Of a stretch of 53,179 bases of DNA, positions 17,781-26,834 are shown in pieces. The first letter of the stretch is position 1. Each line of letters opens with the position of its first letter. Below the pieces are notes generated by a model. That model saw nothing but the letters and a program-made list of their open reading frames with translations. It was not told the DNA's origin and did no database searches. The position numbers and the translations under genes are program-made. The DNA comes from an uncultured Paracoccaceae bacterium. GTDB lineage: Bacteria > Pseudomonadota > Alphaproteobacteria > Rhodobacterales > Rhodobacteraceae. Location of the stretch: contig CALKXV010000057.1 in assembly GCA_938005545.1 (NCBI GenBank), positions 1 to 53,179 on the forward strand. Direction: 5' to 3'.

Positions 17781-18380
17781 TTACTTCAATGTGCCCAGAT
17801 AGCTGTCGCTTGGCACGTTGGGCACTGTTGAAGCCTTGGGCGTGCCCTTTGGCGTTGGAAATTGCATCGAAGGGGGCAGCGCGTTGGATGCGGCGGCTGC
17901 GGCTTGGTGAGCACGTTGGTTTAGCCACGAAACGGCGTCTGCAATAGGTCGGCGTTCGCTGCTTCCGTCATATGCAACACCACAGTTCACGGCATGAACC
18001 GTGGAAGGATTGTCGAACCCACGTCCGGGTGGGCGCGGCGCAAAAGTTGCGCGGCACCCTTGTGTATCAGATGAATAAGCCCCCACGGCCAACCCATATT
18101 GGAAGGCGACAACAACGAACTGGCCACTATTCCCGAATTGGGGTGCGTAATACCCAGTTGGATTTTTTGTGTTGCGATAGACATAGGACACTTGCGCGCC
18201 TTCGCGAATTTTCTGGGTTGGATTGCCCCATTGGTTGGCAAAACTTTTTTCGCTCATCCCAAGCTGTACGCTGGCCAGCATTGCCTGCCGGACCTGAGGG
18301 TGGTCGGCCACCGTTGTGTTCCAAGCCAAGCCACCACAGCCTGCCAAAAGCAAAAAACCCAGCAAAAGTCCAAAGCGCAT
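17781..18380 (-). CDS. Putative lipoprotein of unknown function
   Basis: 199 aa. A type II signal peptide (MRFGLLLGFLLLAGCGG) ends in LAGC with Cys15. The mature part has GMSEKSFANQWGNPTQKI, reminiscent of SmpA/OmlA-like or DUF-type lipoproteins in which such a motif forms a beta-helix pair, then YVYRN and a low-complexity Ala/Pro-rich tail. No enzyme motif is seen. Divergent from acpS. Confidence 0.75.
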   Translation of the reverse strand: MRFGLLLGFLLLAGCGGLAWNTTVADHPQVRQAMLASVQLGMSEKSFANQWGNPTQKIREGAQVSYVYRNTKNPTGYYAPQFGNSGQFVVVAFQYGLAVGAYSSDTQGCRATFAPRPPGRGFDNPSTVHAVNCGVAYDGSSERRPIADAVSWLNQRAHQAAAAASNALPPSMQFPTPKGTPKASTVPNVPSDSYLGTLK

Positions 18381-18506
18381 GATCGCCCCCTTTTCTCGTC
18401 AGCGCGTCCGGCGTATCCAACTGGAACGAATATTTGGTTTACAGAAGGCGGACTGGCGAATGCGCGTTGTCTTGGGGGCGATCCTTTTGGCTAAGGACAT
18501 TGGTAT

Positions 18507-18920
18507 ATGATCCTTGGTATCGGCACTGATATCTGCAACATCGAACGGATCGAAAGCACTTTGACCCGCTTCGGCGACAGGTTTCGCAACCGTGTGTTTA
18601 CGGACATCGAACAGGCCAAAGCCGAACGTCGCAAAGACACGGCCGGAACCTATGCCAAACGCTGGGCCGCAAAAGAGGCCTGTTCAAAAGCGCTTGGAAC
18701 CGGGCTGGCCATGGGGATTGCGTGGAAAGACATGTCGGTGACCAATCTGAAAACCGGGCAACCCGTGATGCATGTCACCGGGTGGGCTGCCGAAAGACTG
18801 GCCAAAATGACGCCTGAGGGGCACGAGGCCGTCATTCACGTCACACTGACGGATGATCACCCATGGGCGCAGGCCTTCGTGCTGATCGAGGCGCTGCCTT
18901 GTGCAGACACCAATGCGTGA
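18507..18920 (+). CDS. acpS: Holo-[acyl-carrier-protein] synthase
   Basis: 137 aa. AcpS transfers 4'-phosphopantetheine from CoA to the serine of acyl carrier protein. The magnesium and CoA-binding motifs are [12 protein letters not shown] (Asp8) and [15 protein letters not shown] (Glu57). The length is usual. First gene of an acpS-lepB-rnc run, 94 bases before lepB. Confidence 0.95.
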   Translation: MILGIGTDICNIERIESTLTRFGDRFRNRVFTDIEQAKAERRKDTAGTYAKRWAAKEACSKALGTGLAMGIAWKDMSVTNLKTGQPVMHVTGWAAERLAKMTPEGHEAVIHVTLTDDHPWAQAFVLIEALPCADTNA

Positions 18921-19014
18921 TCTTGGGCGACCGCCGGACGGATTCCTCTTTCGCACGCCTTGACTTGCCCACCTCTGACACCCAAAAAGCGCGGACGCAT
19001 TAAAGGCAGGGTAA

Positions 19015-19803
19015 ATGACCGAAGAAACCGGCACTTTCATAGATGGCATCGTCGAGACCGTCAAAACGATCGTCTATGCACTTTTGATAGCCGGGGTCTT
19101 TCGTACATTGTTCTTCCAACCGTTCTGGATCCCGTCGGGATCTATGAAAGACACGCTGTTGATCGGCGATTTCCTGTTCGTCAACAAGATGGCCTATGGC
19201 TATTCCAGCCACTCCTGTCCGTTTTCGATCTGTCCCATCGGCGGTCGTCTGTTTGGCAGCGAGCCCACGCGCGGTGATGTGGTGGTGTTCCGCCATCCGG
19301 TGAACGGTCAGGATTTCATCAAACGGGTTGTTGGTCTGCCGGGGGATACGGTTCAGATGCGCTCAGGCCAGCTGTTCTTGAATGGCTCGCCCGTGCCACA
19401 GGTCGCCGATGGCAGTTTCATCGAATCCTTCGAACGCCAAGGCCCGGTTGGCACTTTGCCCGCGTGCATTGAAAACCGCCCCGCCACTGGATCGACCTGC
19501 ACCAAAGAAAAAACCATCGAAACGCTGCCCAATGGCGTTCAGCATTCGGTTCTGAACGTGACAGAGGGGCGATTGGATAACACCGGCGTCTTCACCGTGC
19601 CCGCAGGGCATTTCTTTTTCGTCGGCGACAACCGCGACAATTCCACAGACAGCCGGGTTCAAAAAGAATTCAACGGGGTTGGCTTTGTGCCCTATGACCA
19701 TTTGATTGGGCGTGCGGATCGCGTGATGTTCTCGTCAGCCGGACGGTCTTTGTTTTTCGTCTGGACTTGGCGGACAGACCGGCTTTTCAAAAAGATTGAG
19801 TGA
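19015..19803 (+). CDS. lepB: Signal peptidase I
   Basis: 262 aa. One N-terminal transmembrane segment (about residues 14-33) precedes the periplasmic catalytic domain. The nucleophile lies in [10 protein letters not shown] (Ser43) and the general-base lysine in [11 protein letters not shown] (Lys103); the later [11 protein letters not shown] box is complete. It removes signal peptides from exported proteins. The stop codon overlaps the rnc start (TGATG). Confidence 0.96.
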   Translation: MTEETGTFIDGIVETVKTIVYALLIAGVFRTLFFQPFWIPSGSMKDTLLIGDFLFVNKMAYGYSSHSCPFSICPIGGRLFGSEPTRGDVVVFRHPVNGQDFIKRVVGLPGDTVQMRSGQLFLNGSPVPQVADGSFIESFERQGPVGTLPACIENRPATGSTCTKEKTIETLPNGVQHSVLNVTEGRLDNTGVFTVPAGHFFFVGDNRDNSTDSRVQKEFNGVGFVPYDHLIGRADRVMFSSAGRSLFFVWTWRTDRLFKKIE

Positions 19804-20483
19804 TGAAGATTGGGTCTGAATTACTGGCGTTCGCGACCCGCTTAGGACATCGCTTTGACGACCCTGAAGTGTTGGTGCGCGCCGTGACCCATGCGTCGAT
19901 GTCGTCAGTCACCCGCTCTGACAACCAACGGCTTGAGTTCCTTGGGGATCGTATCCTTGGATTGGTGATTGCCGAAGCGTTGTTGGCTGAGGATCTGAAC
20001 GCGCCCGAAGGCCAGTTAGCGCCGCGCTTCAACGCTTTGGTGCGCAAAGAAACCTGCGCCGATGTGGCTCGCGATATTGGCTTGGGCGATGTCCTGAAAC
20101 TGGGCCGGTCCGAGATGAAATCAGGCGGGCGTCGCAAAGAAGCTTTGCTGGGCGACGCGATGGAAGCGGTCATTGCAGCGGTTTATTCGGACGCGGGGTT
20201 CGAGGCGGCGCGCGACATCGTTCTGCGGCTTTGGCGGGATCGGATTTCAACTGTTGCGGTGGATGCACGCGACGCCAAAACCAGTCTTCAGGAATGGGCG
20301 CAAGGGCGCGGGCAGATACCGCCATCTTATGTCGAAGTGGCGCGCGAAGGCCCGGATCATGCGCCGGTGTTCACGGTTGAAGTGCGTCTTGCCAGCGGCG
20401 AAACGGCCGTGTCAAAGGCATCTTCAAAACGCGCGGCGGAACAGCAGGCGGCGAAGGCCATGCTGGACGAGTTGGAAGGTTAA
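19803..20483 (+). CDS. rnc: Ribonuclease III
   Basis: 226 aa from ATG 19803, overlapping the lepB stop by one base. The endonuclease domain carries the signature [20 protein letters not shown] and the second acidic patch [15 protein letters not shown]; the C-terminal dsRNA-binding domain has [11 protein letters not shown] and [19 protein letters not shown]. It processes rRNA precursors and other double-stranded RNAs. In many alphaproteobacteria era and recO follow; here the next gene is convergent and unrelated. Confidence 0.96.
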   Translation: MKIGSELLAFATRLGHRFDDPEVLVRAVTHASMSSVTRSDNQRLEFLGDRILGLVIAEALLAEDLNAPEGQLAPRFNALVRKETCADVARDIGLGDVLKLGRSEMKSGGRRKEALLGDAMEAVIAAVYSDAGFEAARDIVLRLWRDRISTVAVDARDAKTSLQEWAQGRGQIPPSYVEVAREGPDHAPVFTVEVRLASGETAVSKASSKRAAEQQAAKAMLDELEG

Positions 20484-22087
20484 AACCCAACCGCCGCACC
20501 GTCGCTGCGCGGATCAGTGGCACCTTCGATGAGACCGGTCGGATGGCGCACCAAAGCACCGGCATGGCCCATCATTTCGTCAAAAGGCCTCATCATTTCA
20601 ACAACGTGGCCTGCGTTTCTCATCCAATCTATCACGCCTGCATCCATGCGATTTTCCAACTTCAACGTCGTTGTTTCCTCGCCCCAGGTTCGGCCCAGCA
20701 ACCAACGCGGTGCCGTTACGCTGTCCTGCAAATCCATCCGGTGCAAAACGTGGCGCGCAAATATCATGGCTTGGGTTTGCGGTTGGCCTTCGCCGCCCAT
20801 CGTGCCCCAGGGCATCACACGACCATCCGCCAAATGGGCCAAGGCGGGGTGGATGGTGTGAAAGGGGCGACGGCCCGGCTGAAGGGCATTGTGATGGGCC
20901 GGGTCCAGCGAAAAGCTGGTGCCGCGGTTCTGCCAGGTGATGCCGGTCTCATCCAGAATGACGCCCGACCCAAACTCCCAATACAGGCTCTGGATCGCGC
21001 TGACGGCGATGCCGTCACCATCGATGGCCCCGAACCACACTGTGTCACCTTGCCGCGACGGGTGGGGCCATGGGGCTGCGCGATTGGTGTCGATTTCGGC
21101 GGCCATGGCGTCCAGGGCGGCTGGTGTCAGAAAACTCTCGGGCGCGGTCGTCATATAGGCCGGATCAACCACATGAGCATCGCGGACGCGGAAGGCTTGT
21201 TTCGTGGCTTCGACCAAGGCGTGGACGAAAGGTGCGGTTTCGGCGTCTTGCACGCCCAATCGGTCATATAGCCCAAGGATGATCAGGGTCGCCAAACCTT
21301 GGGTCGGGGGCGGCATGTTGAATAGACGGTGCCCCCGAACATCTAACGACAGAGGGGTGACATCCAGCGCTTGGTGCCGACCAAGGTCTTCTGCGCTGAT
21401 CGGGCTTCCTGCGCGCGCCAGATCGGCGGAAACACTGCGGGCAAGGTCGCCGCGATAAAAGCTTTCAAGGCCGTCGCGGGCAAGGCGTCTCAGGGTTTCT
21501 GCAAGACGGGGTTGGCTCAGGCTGTGGCCAGGTTGCAGAGCCTCCTGATCACTATAACCGTAAGCTTCGGAAAATCCGGGAACTTTGGACAATTCCGCGC
21601 GTTTGGCGGCAAGGTTCCGCGACAGTGTCTTTGTAATCGCAACACCGCCGCCCGGAAGATTGCCGTCGGCAAAATGAATGGCGTCCTCGAAAAGCCGTTC
21701 AAGGGGCAGACGGCCATTCAACGTTTTGGATAAGTCCAAGACACGCGCCATGCCCGACACCGCACCGCCGACAGTCAAGGCCGCAAGTGGGCCGCGCGAC
21801 GGGATCGCGTCGTGCCCTTTGGAGCGGTAAAACTTGAGGTCCGCCGCACTGGCCGCAGCGCCGCAGGCATCAACGGCAGTGACAGTCTTCGCCGCATCAC
21901 TGATCAGCCAAAAATTATCGCCGCCAAGCGCATTCATATGGGGATAAACCACCGTCAAAGTGGCTGCCATCGCGACCGAGGCTTCAATCGCGTTGCCGCC
22001 GTCGCGTAAGACGCGCAAGCCTGCCTCGCTGGCCAAATGGTGGGGGCTGGTGACCATGCCGCGATAGGCGCGAGTGGTTTGCAACAT
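20480..22087 (-). CDS. hpxW: Gamma-glutamyltransferase-fold Ntn hydrolase, probable oxamate amidohydrolase
   Basis: 535 aa. The family N-terminus is clear ([27 protein letters not shown]). The autoprocessing site is Thr349 in [10 protein letters not shown], which would become the nucleophile of the small subunit. There is no signal peptide, unlike periplasmic glutathione-degrading enzymes. HpxW of Klebsiella, a member of this fold of similar length, hydrolyses oxamate to oxalate and ammonia. Its position as last gene of an operon predicted to generate oxamate makes that the best assignment; a general gamma-glutamyltransferase is the alternative. It starts 16 bases after the DUF2877 gene and is convergent with rnc. 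Confidence 0.7.
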   Translation of the reverse strand: MLQTTRAYRGMVTSPHHLASEAGLRVLRDGGNAIEASVAMAATLTVVYPHMNALGGDNFWLISDAAKTVTAVDACGAAASAADLKFYRSKGHDAIPSRGPLAALTVGGAVSGMARVLDLSKTLNGRLPLERLFEDAIHFADGNLPGGGVAITKTLSRNLAAKRAELSKVPGFSEAYGYSDQEALQPGHSLSQPRLAETLRRLARDGLESFYRGDLARSVSADLARAGSPISAEDLGRHQALDVTPLSLDVRGHRLFNMPPPTQGLATLIILGLYDRLGVQDAETAPFVHALVEATKQAFRVRDAHVVDPAYMTTAPESFLTPAALDAMAAEIDTNRAAPWPHPSRQGDTVWFGAIDGDGIAVSAIQSLYWEFGSGVILDETGITWQNRGTSFSLDPAHHNALQPGRRPFHTIHPALAHLADGRVMPWGTMGGEGQPQTQAMIFARHVLHRMDLQDSVTAPRWLLGRTWGEETTTLKLENRMDAGVIDWMRNAGHVVEMMRPFDEMMGHAGALVRHPTGLIEGATDPRSDGAAVGF

Positions 22088-22103
22088 GTGGCGTTCCTTG
22101 AGT

Positions 22104-22976
22104 TTATGCGGCGACCTTGGCAGACGCCGCGATTTCCGCGCGCATCACAAGGACAAACCCCGCAAAGGCGTCCCAGCCCGAGGAATGGCCAATCTGGTCT
22201 AAAGGGGCAAGGGCTTTGGGCAGGTTTTTGGTGGCGGGATCGAAGAGTGCGTGCACTGCGTCATGCAAAGGCGCATTGCCGAACCCTTGGGACGCGGCGG
22301 CTAAAAGAGCGTCGGAAATCGCATTTGTCCGTTGGCTGGCATGAGGGGCGAGCGTCGTCCAAAGCGTTTGGGCCAATGCGGCTTGCCCAATGTAATGAAG
22401 CGCGATCATCATACCGCCGAGGACATCATCCCCCGCCGGTGTCAATCCGGGGCCTCGCCCCAAAAGGGACACCAATTCTATTGGATTCGCGGGTGTGTCG
22501 GTGCTCTGCGAAATGATCCAGTGCCATGCGCCTTTGATTTCGACAGGCGCAATATGCGGCGTGATCGTGCAGCGCCCATATCCGATTTGGGGGGGCAGAA
22601 CAATGGCGCTATCAAACCTGTTGATGGCACGCGTGACGTCAGGCAACGATCTGATTTCTGTACGTGGCAGCCATGGTTCGCACAACGTTAAGTCAAGCGT
22701 TACTTGTCCCGGAACGACCATCAAGCCATTGAACAGATGAACGGTTTTACCAACTTTAAGCCCGATCTTCAGCCAATCTGTCGTCGCGTTCGTTGTGACG
22801 TTCAGAGGCCCTTGTGGCACGTTCTGATTTGCAACCGCGATCATGTCGCCGTCAAAATCCACATAAAACACAGATGAAAACACAGCCCCGATCCGCCCTT
22901 TCCGACCGGGATTTACGACCCGAGATGCGACAGGCCCAATGCTGACAGCCTCAGCCCGTAAACCGCCATCAGCCAT
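22104..22976 (-). CDS. allH: DUF2877 protein (AllH/YlbF), oxamate carbamoyltransferase component
   Basis: 290 aa from ATG 22976, overlapping the carbamate kinase stop by eight bases; a longer frame upstream is a shadow. DUF2877 segments include GRIGAVFSSVFYVDF, LLGRGPGLTPAGDDVLGG and GFGNAPLHDAVHAL. This is the E. coli YlbF family, which together with FdrA and YlbE (DUF1116) has been assigned as the oxamate carbamoyltransferase of allantoin breakdown: oxalurate plus phosphate gives oxamate plus carbamoyl phosphate. The neighbouring genes here provide exactly those partners. Confidence 0.85.
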   Translation of the reverse strand: MADGGLRAEAVSIGPVASRVVNPGRKGRIGAVFSSVFYVDFDGDMIAVANQNVPQGPLNVTTNATTDWLKIGLKVGKTVHLFNGLMVVPGQVTLDLTLCEPWLPRTEIRSLPDVTRAINRFDSAIVLPPQIGYGRCTITPHIAPVEIKGAWHWIISQSTDTPANPIELVSLLGRGPGLTPAGDDVLGGMMIALHYIGQAALAQTLWTTLAPHASQRTNAISDALLAAASQGFGNAPLHDAVHALFDPATKNLPKALAPLDQIGHSSGWDAFAGFVLVMRAEIAASAKVAA

Positions 22977-23940
22977 GATCATCCGCCGCCACATGGGTTC
23001 CCGCCGCGCCGCGAAGTGCGGCGCCTGCCTCCTCAAGATGCGCGATAATCACGCGCTTTCCGCCACCGTCGATGAACCGCAAAGCCGCGTCGATTTTGGG
23101 GCCCATACTGCCGGGCGGGAATTGGCCGTCGTTCATATGTCCACGCATTTCGGATGCGGAAACATGATCCAGCGCGCGTTGTTGCGGCGTTCCAAAATGG
23201 ATCGACACCTGTGGCACGGCGGTCAGCACCATCATCGTTTCGATGCCGAGAACGTTTGCCATATGCGCCGTCGTCAAGTCCTTGTCGATCACGGCCTGCA
23301 CCCCGAAACGGGTGCCATCGGGGTTGCGCACAACAGGAATACCACCACCACCACCAGCAATCACAATAGACCCGCGGCGAGACAGTTCCTCGATCAGGGA
23401 AATGTCGCAGATGTGTTGTGGGGCAGGCGAGGGGACAACGTGACGCCAGCCGCGCCCTGAATCTTCTTTCATCTGCCATCCCATTTCGCGACCCACATTC
23501 TTAGCGTCGTCTTCGGAATAGAACGTGCCAATCGGTTTTTTGGGGTCTTGAAACGCGGGATCGTTTGGATCGACCTCGACTTGGGTCAAAAGGCAGGCCG
23601 CATGGCGTTCGCTTCCGGCGCGGCGAAGTGCGTTTTCCATTTCCTGAACCAGAAGATAGGCGATCCCACCTTGGGAATGGGCGACACAAATATCCAAAGG
23701 CATCGGCGCAATTCGGTCGCGGGTCAACGCTTGGCGCATCAGGATCTTGCCTACAACGGGACCATTGCCGTGGGTGATGATCAACTGATTTTTTTCCAGG
23801 GCCAGCGGCAACAAGGCTTCCGCCGTCACGCGCGCAATGTCCTTTTGCTCGCGCGAGGTCCCTTCGATGTCCTCGGGGTGCGTGGCATTGCCGCCAATGG
23901 CGACAACGATTCGATTGGGGATATCAAACTGCGCGCTCAT
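22969..23940 (-). CDS. allK: Carbamate kinase of the ureide operon
   Basis: 323 aa. Amino acid kinase fold: VVAIGGNA near the start, THGNGPVVGKIL, the glycine-rich VIAGGGGGIPVV, VIDKDLTTAHMA and SMGPKIDAALRFI, all typical of carbamate kinases. It converts carbamoyl phosphate and ADP to ATP, ammonia and carbon dioxide. Lying between fdrA and the DUF2877 gene, it should consume the carbamoyl phosphate made by the carbamoyltransferase rather than act in arginine deiminase metabolism; no arcA or arcB is present. Starts four bases after fdrA. Confidence 0.92.
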   Translation of the reverse strand: MSAQFDIPNRIVVAIGGNATHPEDIEGTSREQKDIARVTAEALLPLALEKNQLIITHGNGPVVGKILMRQALTRDRIAPMPLDICVAHSQGGIAYLLVQEMENALRRAGSERHAACLLTQVEVDPNDPAFQDPKKPIGTFYSEDDAKNVGREMGWQMKEDSGRGWRHVVPSPAPQHICDISLIEELSRRGSIVIAGGGGGIPVVRNPDGTRFGVQAVIDKDLTTAHMANVLGIETMMVLTAVPQVSIHFGTPQQRALDHVSASEMRGHMNDGQFPPGSMGPKIDAALRFIDGGGKRVIIAHLEEAGAALRGAAGTHVAADDHG

Positions 23941-23944
23941 CGGA

Positions 23945-25411
23945 TCACGTCACCAAAGCACGCGCCCAATACACGGCCTCTGCGTTTGACGGCGCGACAT
24001 GGACGCCCGCCTGCACCAATCGGTTGAGCTGGCTTGAACGCACTTGCCTATCAGCTTCGGTTCCGGTGACGCTGGTGATCAGATGCGGGCTGGCATCCGT
24101 GCGATGTTCGGCAATGATCTGCGCCAAGTGCTGGGCGGGGTCATCATGAGCACCATATCCGATCACAACGTCCAGAAGAATGACGGCAATATCCGTGCGT
24201 GATAGCGCTTCGATCAGGGGCGTGTCCCGCACGCCGGGGTCAATCATCGGGTGCGGACGCCCGCGCGTATAGACGTCGTCGCCCAGATCAAGGATCAGAT
24301 GGCCCGTGCCATCTTCGTTCGAAACGCCGGGGATGGCTGCATTCGATCGTAAGCTATCCCCCTGACCCAGAAGAATAACCTGAGCCTCTGCCGCCAAAGT
24401 CCCGCCAGAATAAAGCCCGAGAATTTCGCCTTCGCGTGCAGGTTCTGATGGAGCGGTGGCCATCGGCGCGTCCAACCCCAAAGCCCCAAAGGCGGCATCG
24501 CGTAGCGAATAAACCTGGGTGACATTGCTGGGAAGGTCCAAAGGCTCCGCCCCCATCAAGCATAGTGTCGCTGGCTTGCCAGCGTCCGCTAACCTGGACA
24601 GTACCTTGGCCGTTACATCCGCACCGGGTGGTTTTGCGACCACAACGATGTGCCGGGTGGCCGGGTCGTTGCGCAAGGCGTCCAGCGCCATCAGGGTTGA
24701 AATTCCACCGACTTCCGATTTCAGATCCCGTCCGCCGACACCAATCGCATGGCTGATGCCACCGCCCGATTGTGCAATCAGGCAACTGATTTCCTGAATG
24801 CCCGTGCCTGAGGCGCCGACAATCCCGATGTCGCCCGTTGGCACGACATTTGCGAAGGCCAGCGGCGTGCCCGCAATGATCGCGGTGCCACAGTCGGGGC
24901 CCATGACGAGGCGACCGAGGTTTGCGGCTTCGCGTTTTAGCGCGGCTTCGTCGTCCAGGCTCACGTTGTCGCTGAAGATCATTGCGTCTAACCCGCGCCG
25001 GATGGCTTTGCGTGCTTCGGCGGCTGCGAAATCGCCGGGCACCGAGATCAATGCAAGGTTGGCCCCGGGCATCGCGGCAACAGCAGACCTGAGCGTGCGA
25101 GCTTGCCAAGCCTGTGCGTCTTCGCTTTTCGCCGTGGGCGCTTCAAGCTGGGCTTCGGCGTCTTTCAGGGCGGCCTCGGCGACAGTTTCGCCGGTGGCAC
25201 GGATTGCAATGACCAGATCGCCGCCGCCAGCGGTGCGGCCTTCGGCAGCCATCAGCCCGGCGTCTGACATGATTTCGTGATTGGCGGGCGTGCCCATCAT
25301 CAGGGCGGCTTCTTCGACGCCGTCGATATCGGCAATGGCGCGGCTGAGACGCATCAGTGCAACCGAATCCAAATACATCGCCCGGCGGACTTTGTTCAGA
25401 ACAAAACTCAT
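23945..25411 (-). CDS. fdrA: FdrA (AllF), acyl-CoA-synthetase-fold carbamoyltransferase component
   Basis: 488 aa from ATG 25411; the frame is open further upstream only as a shadow of the preceding gene. FdrA resembles succinyl-CoA synthetase subunits: MMGTPANHEIM, SDNVSLDDE, GPDCGTAIIAGTPLAFAN, IGIVGASGTGIQE, GGRDL and DLGDDVYTRGRPHPMIDP are all recognisable. It has been assigned as one of three proteins of oxamate carbamoyltransferase. Its start overlaps the DUF1116 stop (ATGA). Confidence 0.92.
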   Translation of the reverse strand: MSFVLNKVRRAMYLDSVALMRLSRAIADIDGVEEAALMMGTPANHEIMSDAGLMAAEGRTAGGGDLVIAIRATGETVAEAALKDAEAQLEAPTAKSEDAQAWQARTLRSAVAAMPGANLALISVPGDFAAAEARKAIRRGLDAMIFSDNVSLDDEAALKREAANLGRLVMGPDCGTAIIAGTPLAFANVVPTGDIGIVGASGTGIQEISCLIAQSGGGISHAIGVGGRDLKSEVGGISTLMALDALRNDPATRHIVVVAKPPGADVTAKVLSRLADAGKPATLCLMGAEPLDLPSNVTQVYSLRDAAFGALGLDAPMATAPSEPAREGEILGLYSGGTLAAEAQVILLGQGDSLRSNAAIPGVSNEDGTGHLILDLGDDVYTRGRPHPMIDPGVRDTPLIEALSRTDIAVILLDVVIGYGAHDDPAQHLAQIIAEHRTDASPHLITSVTGTEADRQVRSSQLNRLVQAGVHVAPSNAEAVYWARALVT

Positions 25412-26658
25412 GCAACCCCCAACGTGCCGGCAAAGGCGGTAAGTGCATCCCGGAAGCACCCCATGGGCGCGCGGACAACGCCCGCACCGACTTGTCCGAT
25501 GCCGGGTTCGCGGTGCGCAATACCGGTGTTGATGGTTGGGGCCAGACCCGTTTCCACAACGTGGCGAATGTCGATGCCGGTGGGAACGCCTAGATAATCC
25601 ATCGCCGGGATGGTCCACTCCGGGTTCTCATCCGTCGTGATTTCGCCCATGCGTCGGGTAAAGTGGCCTGCTTCCGAAGCCGCACCCGCGCCAACAAATC
25701 CGGCAACAGCAGGCGCGGCCCCCATGGCGAAGCCGCCCAGTCCGATGGTTTCCACAATGGCACTGTCGCCCATGTCGGGATTGGCGTCGGCTTCGGAATA
25801 GCCCGGAAAGTAAAGCCCGTCTGGCATTTCCACCGGTGCTGTGAACCATTGATCGGATGTCCCGGATACAAGAACGCCGAAGTCCGTGCCATTGCGGGAC
25901 ATTGCCGTGACGATCGAGCTGCCTTTGATGCCGCGCGCCGGATCCGTGATGGATTTGCCCATGGCCATTGCGATGTTCAAAAAGAACTGGTCGTTGCTGG
26001 CAATGAAGGCCAGAGCTTTCGAAAGTTCCGTTGTGTTATCTGACGTTTCGGCCAAGGCCGGAGCCAGCGCACGCAGGGTCAGACCCGAGCACGCCACGTT
26101 CCGTTGATGCATCTCGTCGCCCATGGTCAGCCCGCGCGCGATGATGTTTTTCAAGGGCAACCCGCCCAAGTGACGGATCGCTTTGCCAAGGCTGGGGCCA
26201 AAGTCGTCGCGCAACCAGCGCAAACGATCCAGCACCTCGGTATCATTGCCGCCAAAGCGCATGACTTTGCCAAGGCCTTCGTTGATCGCGCAATAGGCAC
26301 GGTTGCCGAAGGCGCGGTTTTCAACAACCAGCATGGGCTGGGAAACTGTCGTCATGCCCGTCATAGGACCAACGGCATCGAAATGATGGTTGGGATGAAA
26401 CGCGAAATCCCCGGCGGCGGCTTTGGCATCGGCATCGTTTAGATCACCGGCCCAGCCTTCCAGCACGGCGATGCCTTGGATCGCACCGCGCATGGGGCCG
26501 CACATGCGATCCCATGTGATCGGCGGGCCCGCATGCAGGATCATGCCGGGTTCCAGCGTCGGGATCGCTTCGTGGGCGGGGATGACGTCGATCAAAACAG
26601 GATCACCGGTCAGCATTCGTTTCACGGTTTCGGCGTTGGCAGTTTCGATAAGCTCCAC
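25408..26658 (-). CDS. allG: DUF1116 protein (AllG/YlbE), oxamate carbamoyltransferase component
   Basis: 416 aa from GTG 26658, with GGGAG six bases upstream inside the preceding small gene. Family segments include HAGPPITWDRMCGPMRGA, NRAFGNRAYCAINEG, GDEMHQRN, NDQFFLNIAMAMGK and GIDIRHVVETGLAP. It belongs with FdrA and DUF2877 in the oxalurate-cleaving complex. The gene begins two bases after the 57-aa protein and overlaps fdrA, so it is tightly coupled. Confidence 0.9.
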   Translation of the reverse strand: MELIETANAETVKRMLTGDPVLIDVIPAHEAIPTLEPGMILHAGPPITWDRMCGPMRGAIQGIAVLEGWAGDLNDADAKAAAGDFAFHPNHHFDAVGPMTGMTTVSQPMLVVENRAFGNRAYCAINEGLGKVMRFGGNDTEVLDRLRWLRDDFGPSLGKAIRHLGGLPLKNIIARGLTMGDEMHQRNVACSGLTLRALAPALAETSDNTTELSKALAFIASNDQFFLNIAMAMGKSITDPARGIKGSSIVTAMSRNGTDFGVLVSGTSDQWFTAPVEMPDGLYFPGYSEADANPDMGDSAIVETIGLGGFAMGAAPAVAGFVGAGAASEAGHFTRRMGEITTDENPEWTIPAMDYLGVPTGIDIRHVVETGLAPTINTGIAHREPGIGQVGAGVVRAPMGCFRDALTAFAGTLGVA

Positions 26659-26660
26659 GC

Positions 26661-26834
26661 TTAACTCCCCAGTTTCGAAAGGAGTGCGGCCATTCGGGGA
26701 TCGCCGCTCGCTGGTGGCGACCAGTCGACGTTCTGAACCTCAACCCCTTGGGATTTCAATTCGTCGGCAAAGCTGTCCAACCCGATATTGACTACCTTCA
26801 ATGGGCCTTGAAGCAGGTTTGATTTCTCGCTCAT
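26661..26834 (-). CDS. 57-aa FdrA-operon small protein
   Basis: 57 aa, ATG 26834 to TAA 26661. The sequence contains LKVVNIGLDSFADELKSQG, VEVQNVDWSPPASGD and a C-terminal MAALLSKLG. I recognise it as the short family sometimes annotated as an fdrA domain protein, found beside DUF1116 and FdrA genes. The start overlaps the aminotransferase stop (ATGA) and the DUF1116 gene begins two bases after its stop. Full coupling on both sides argues it is real and stoichiometric with the carbamoyltransferase proteins. Function unknown; it may be a subunit or assembly factor. Confidence 0.8.
   Translation of the reverse strand: MSEKSNLLQGPLKVVNIGLDSFADELKSQGVEVQNVDWSPPASGDPRMAALLSKLGS

Noticed and set aside
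20480-22087. Classical periplasmic gamma-glutamyltransferase
   Set aside because: No signal peptide and an operon context that predicts oxamate as product; kept as the alternative only.
23338-23362. ACC trinucleotide run resembling a microsatellite
   Set aside because: It encodes the conserved glycine-rich loop of carbamate kinase on the minus strand.
22969-23940. Carbamate kinase as part of an arginine deiminase pathway
   Set aside because: No arginine deiminase or ornithine carbamoyltransferase is nearby; the gene is enclosed in the FdrA operon.
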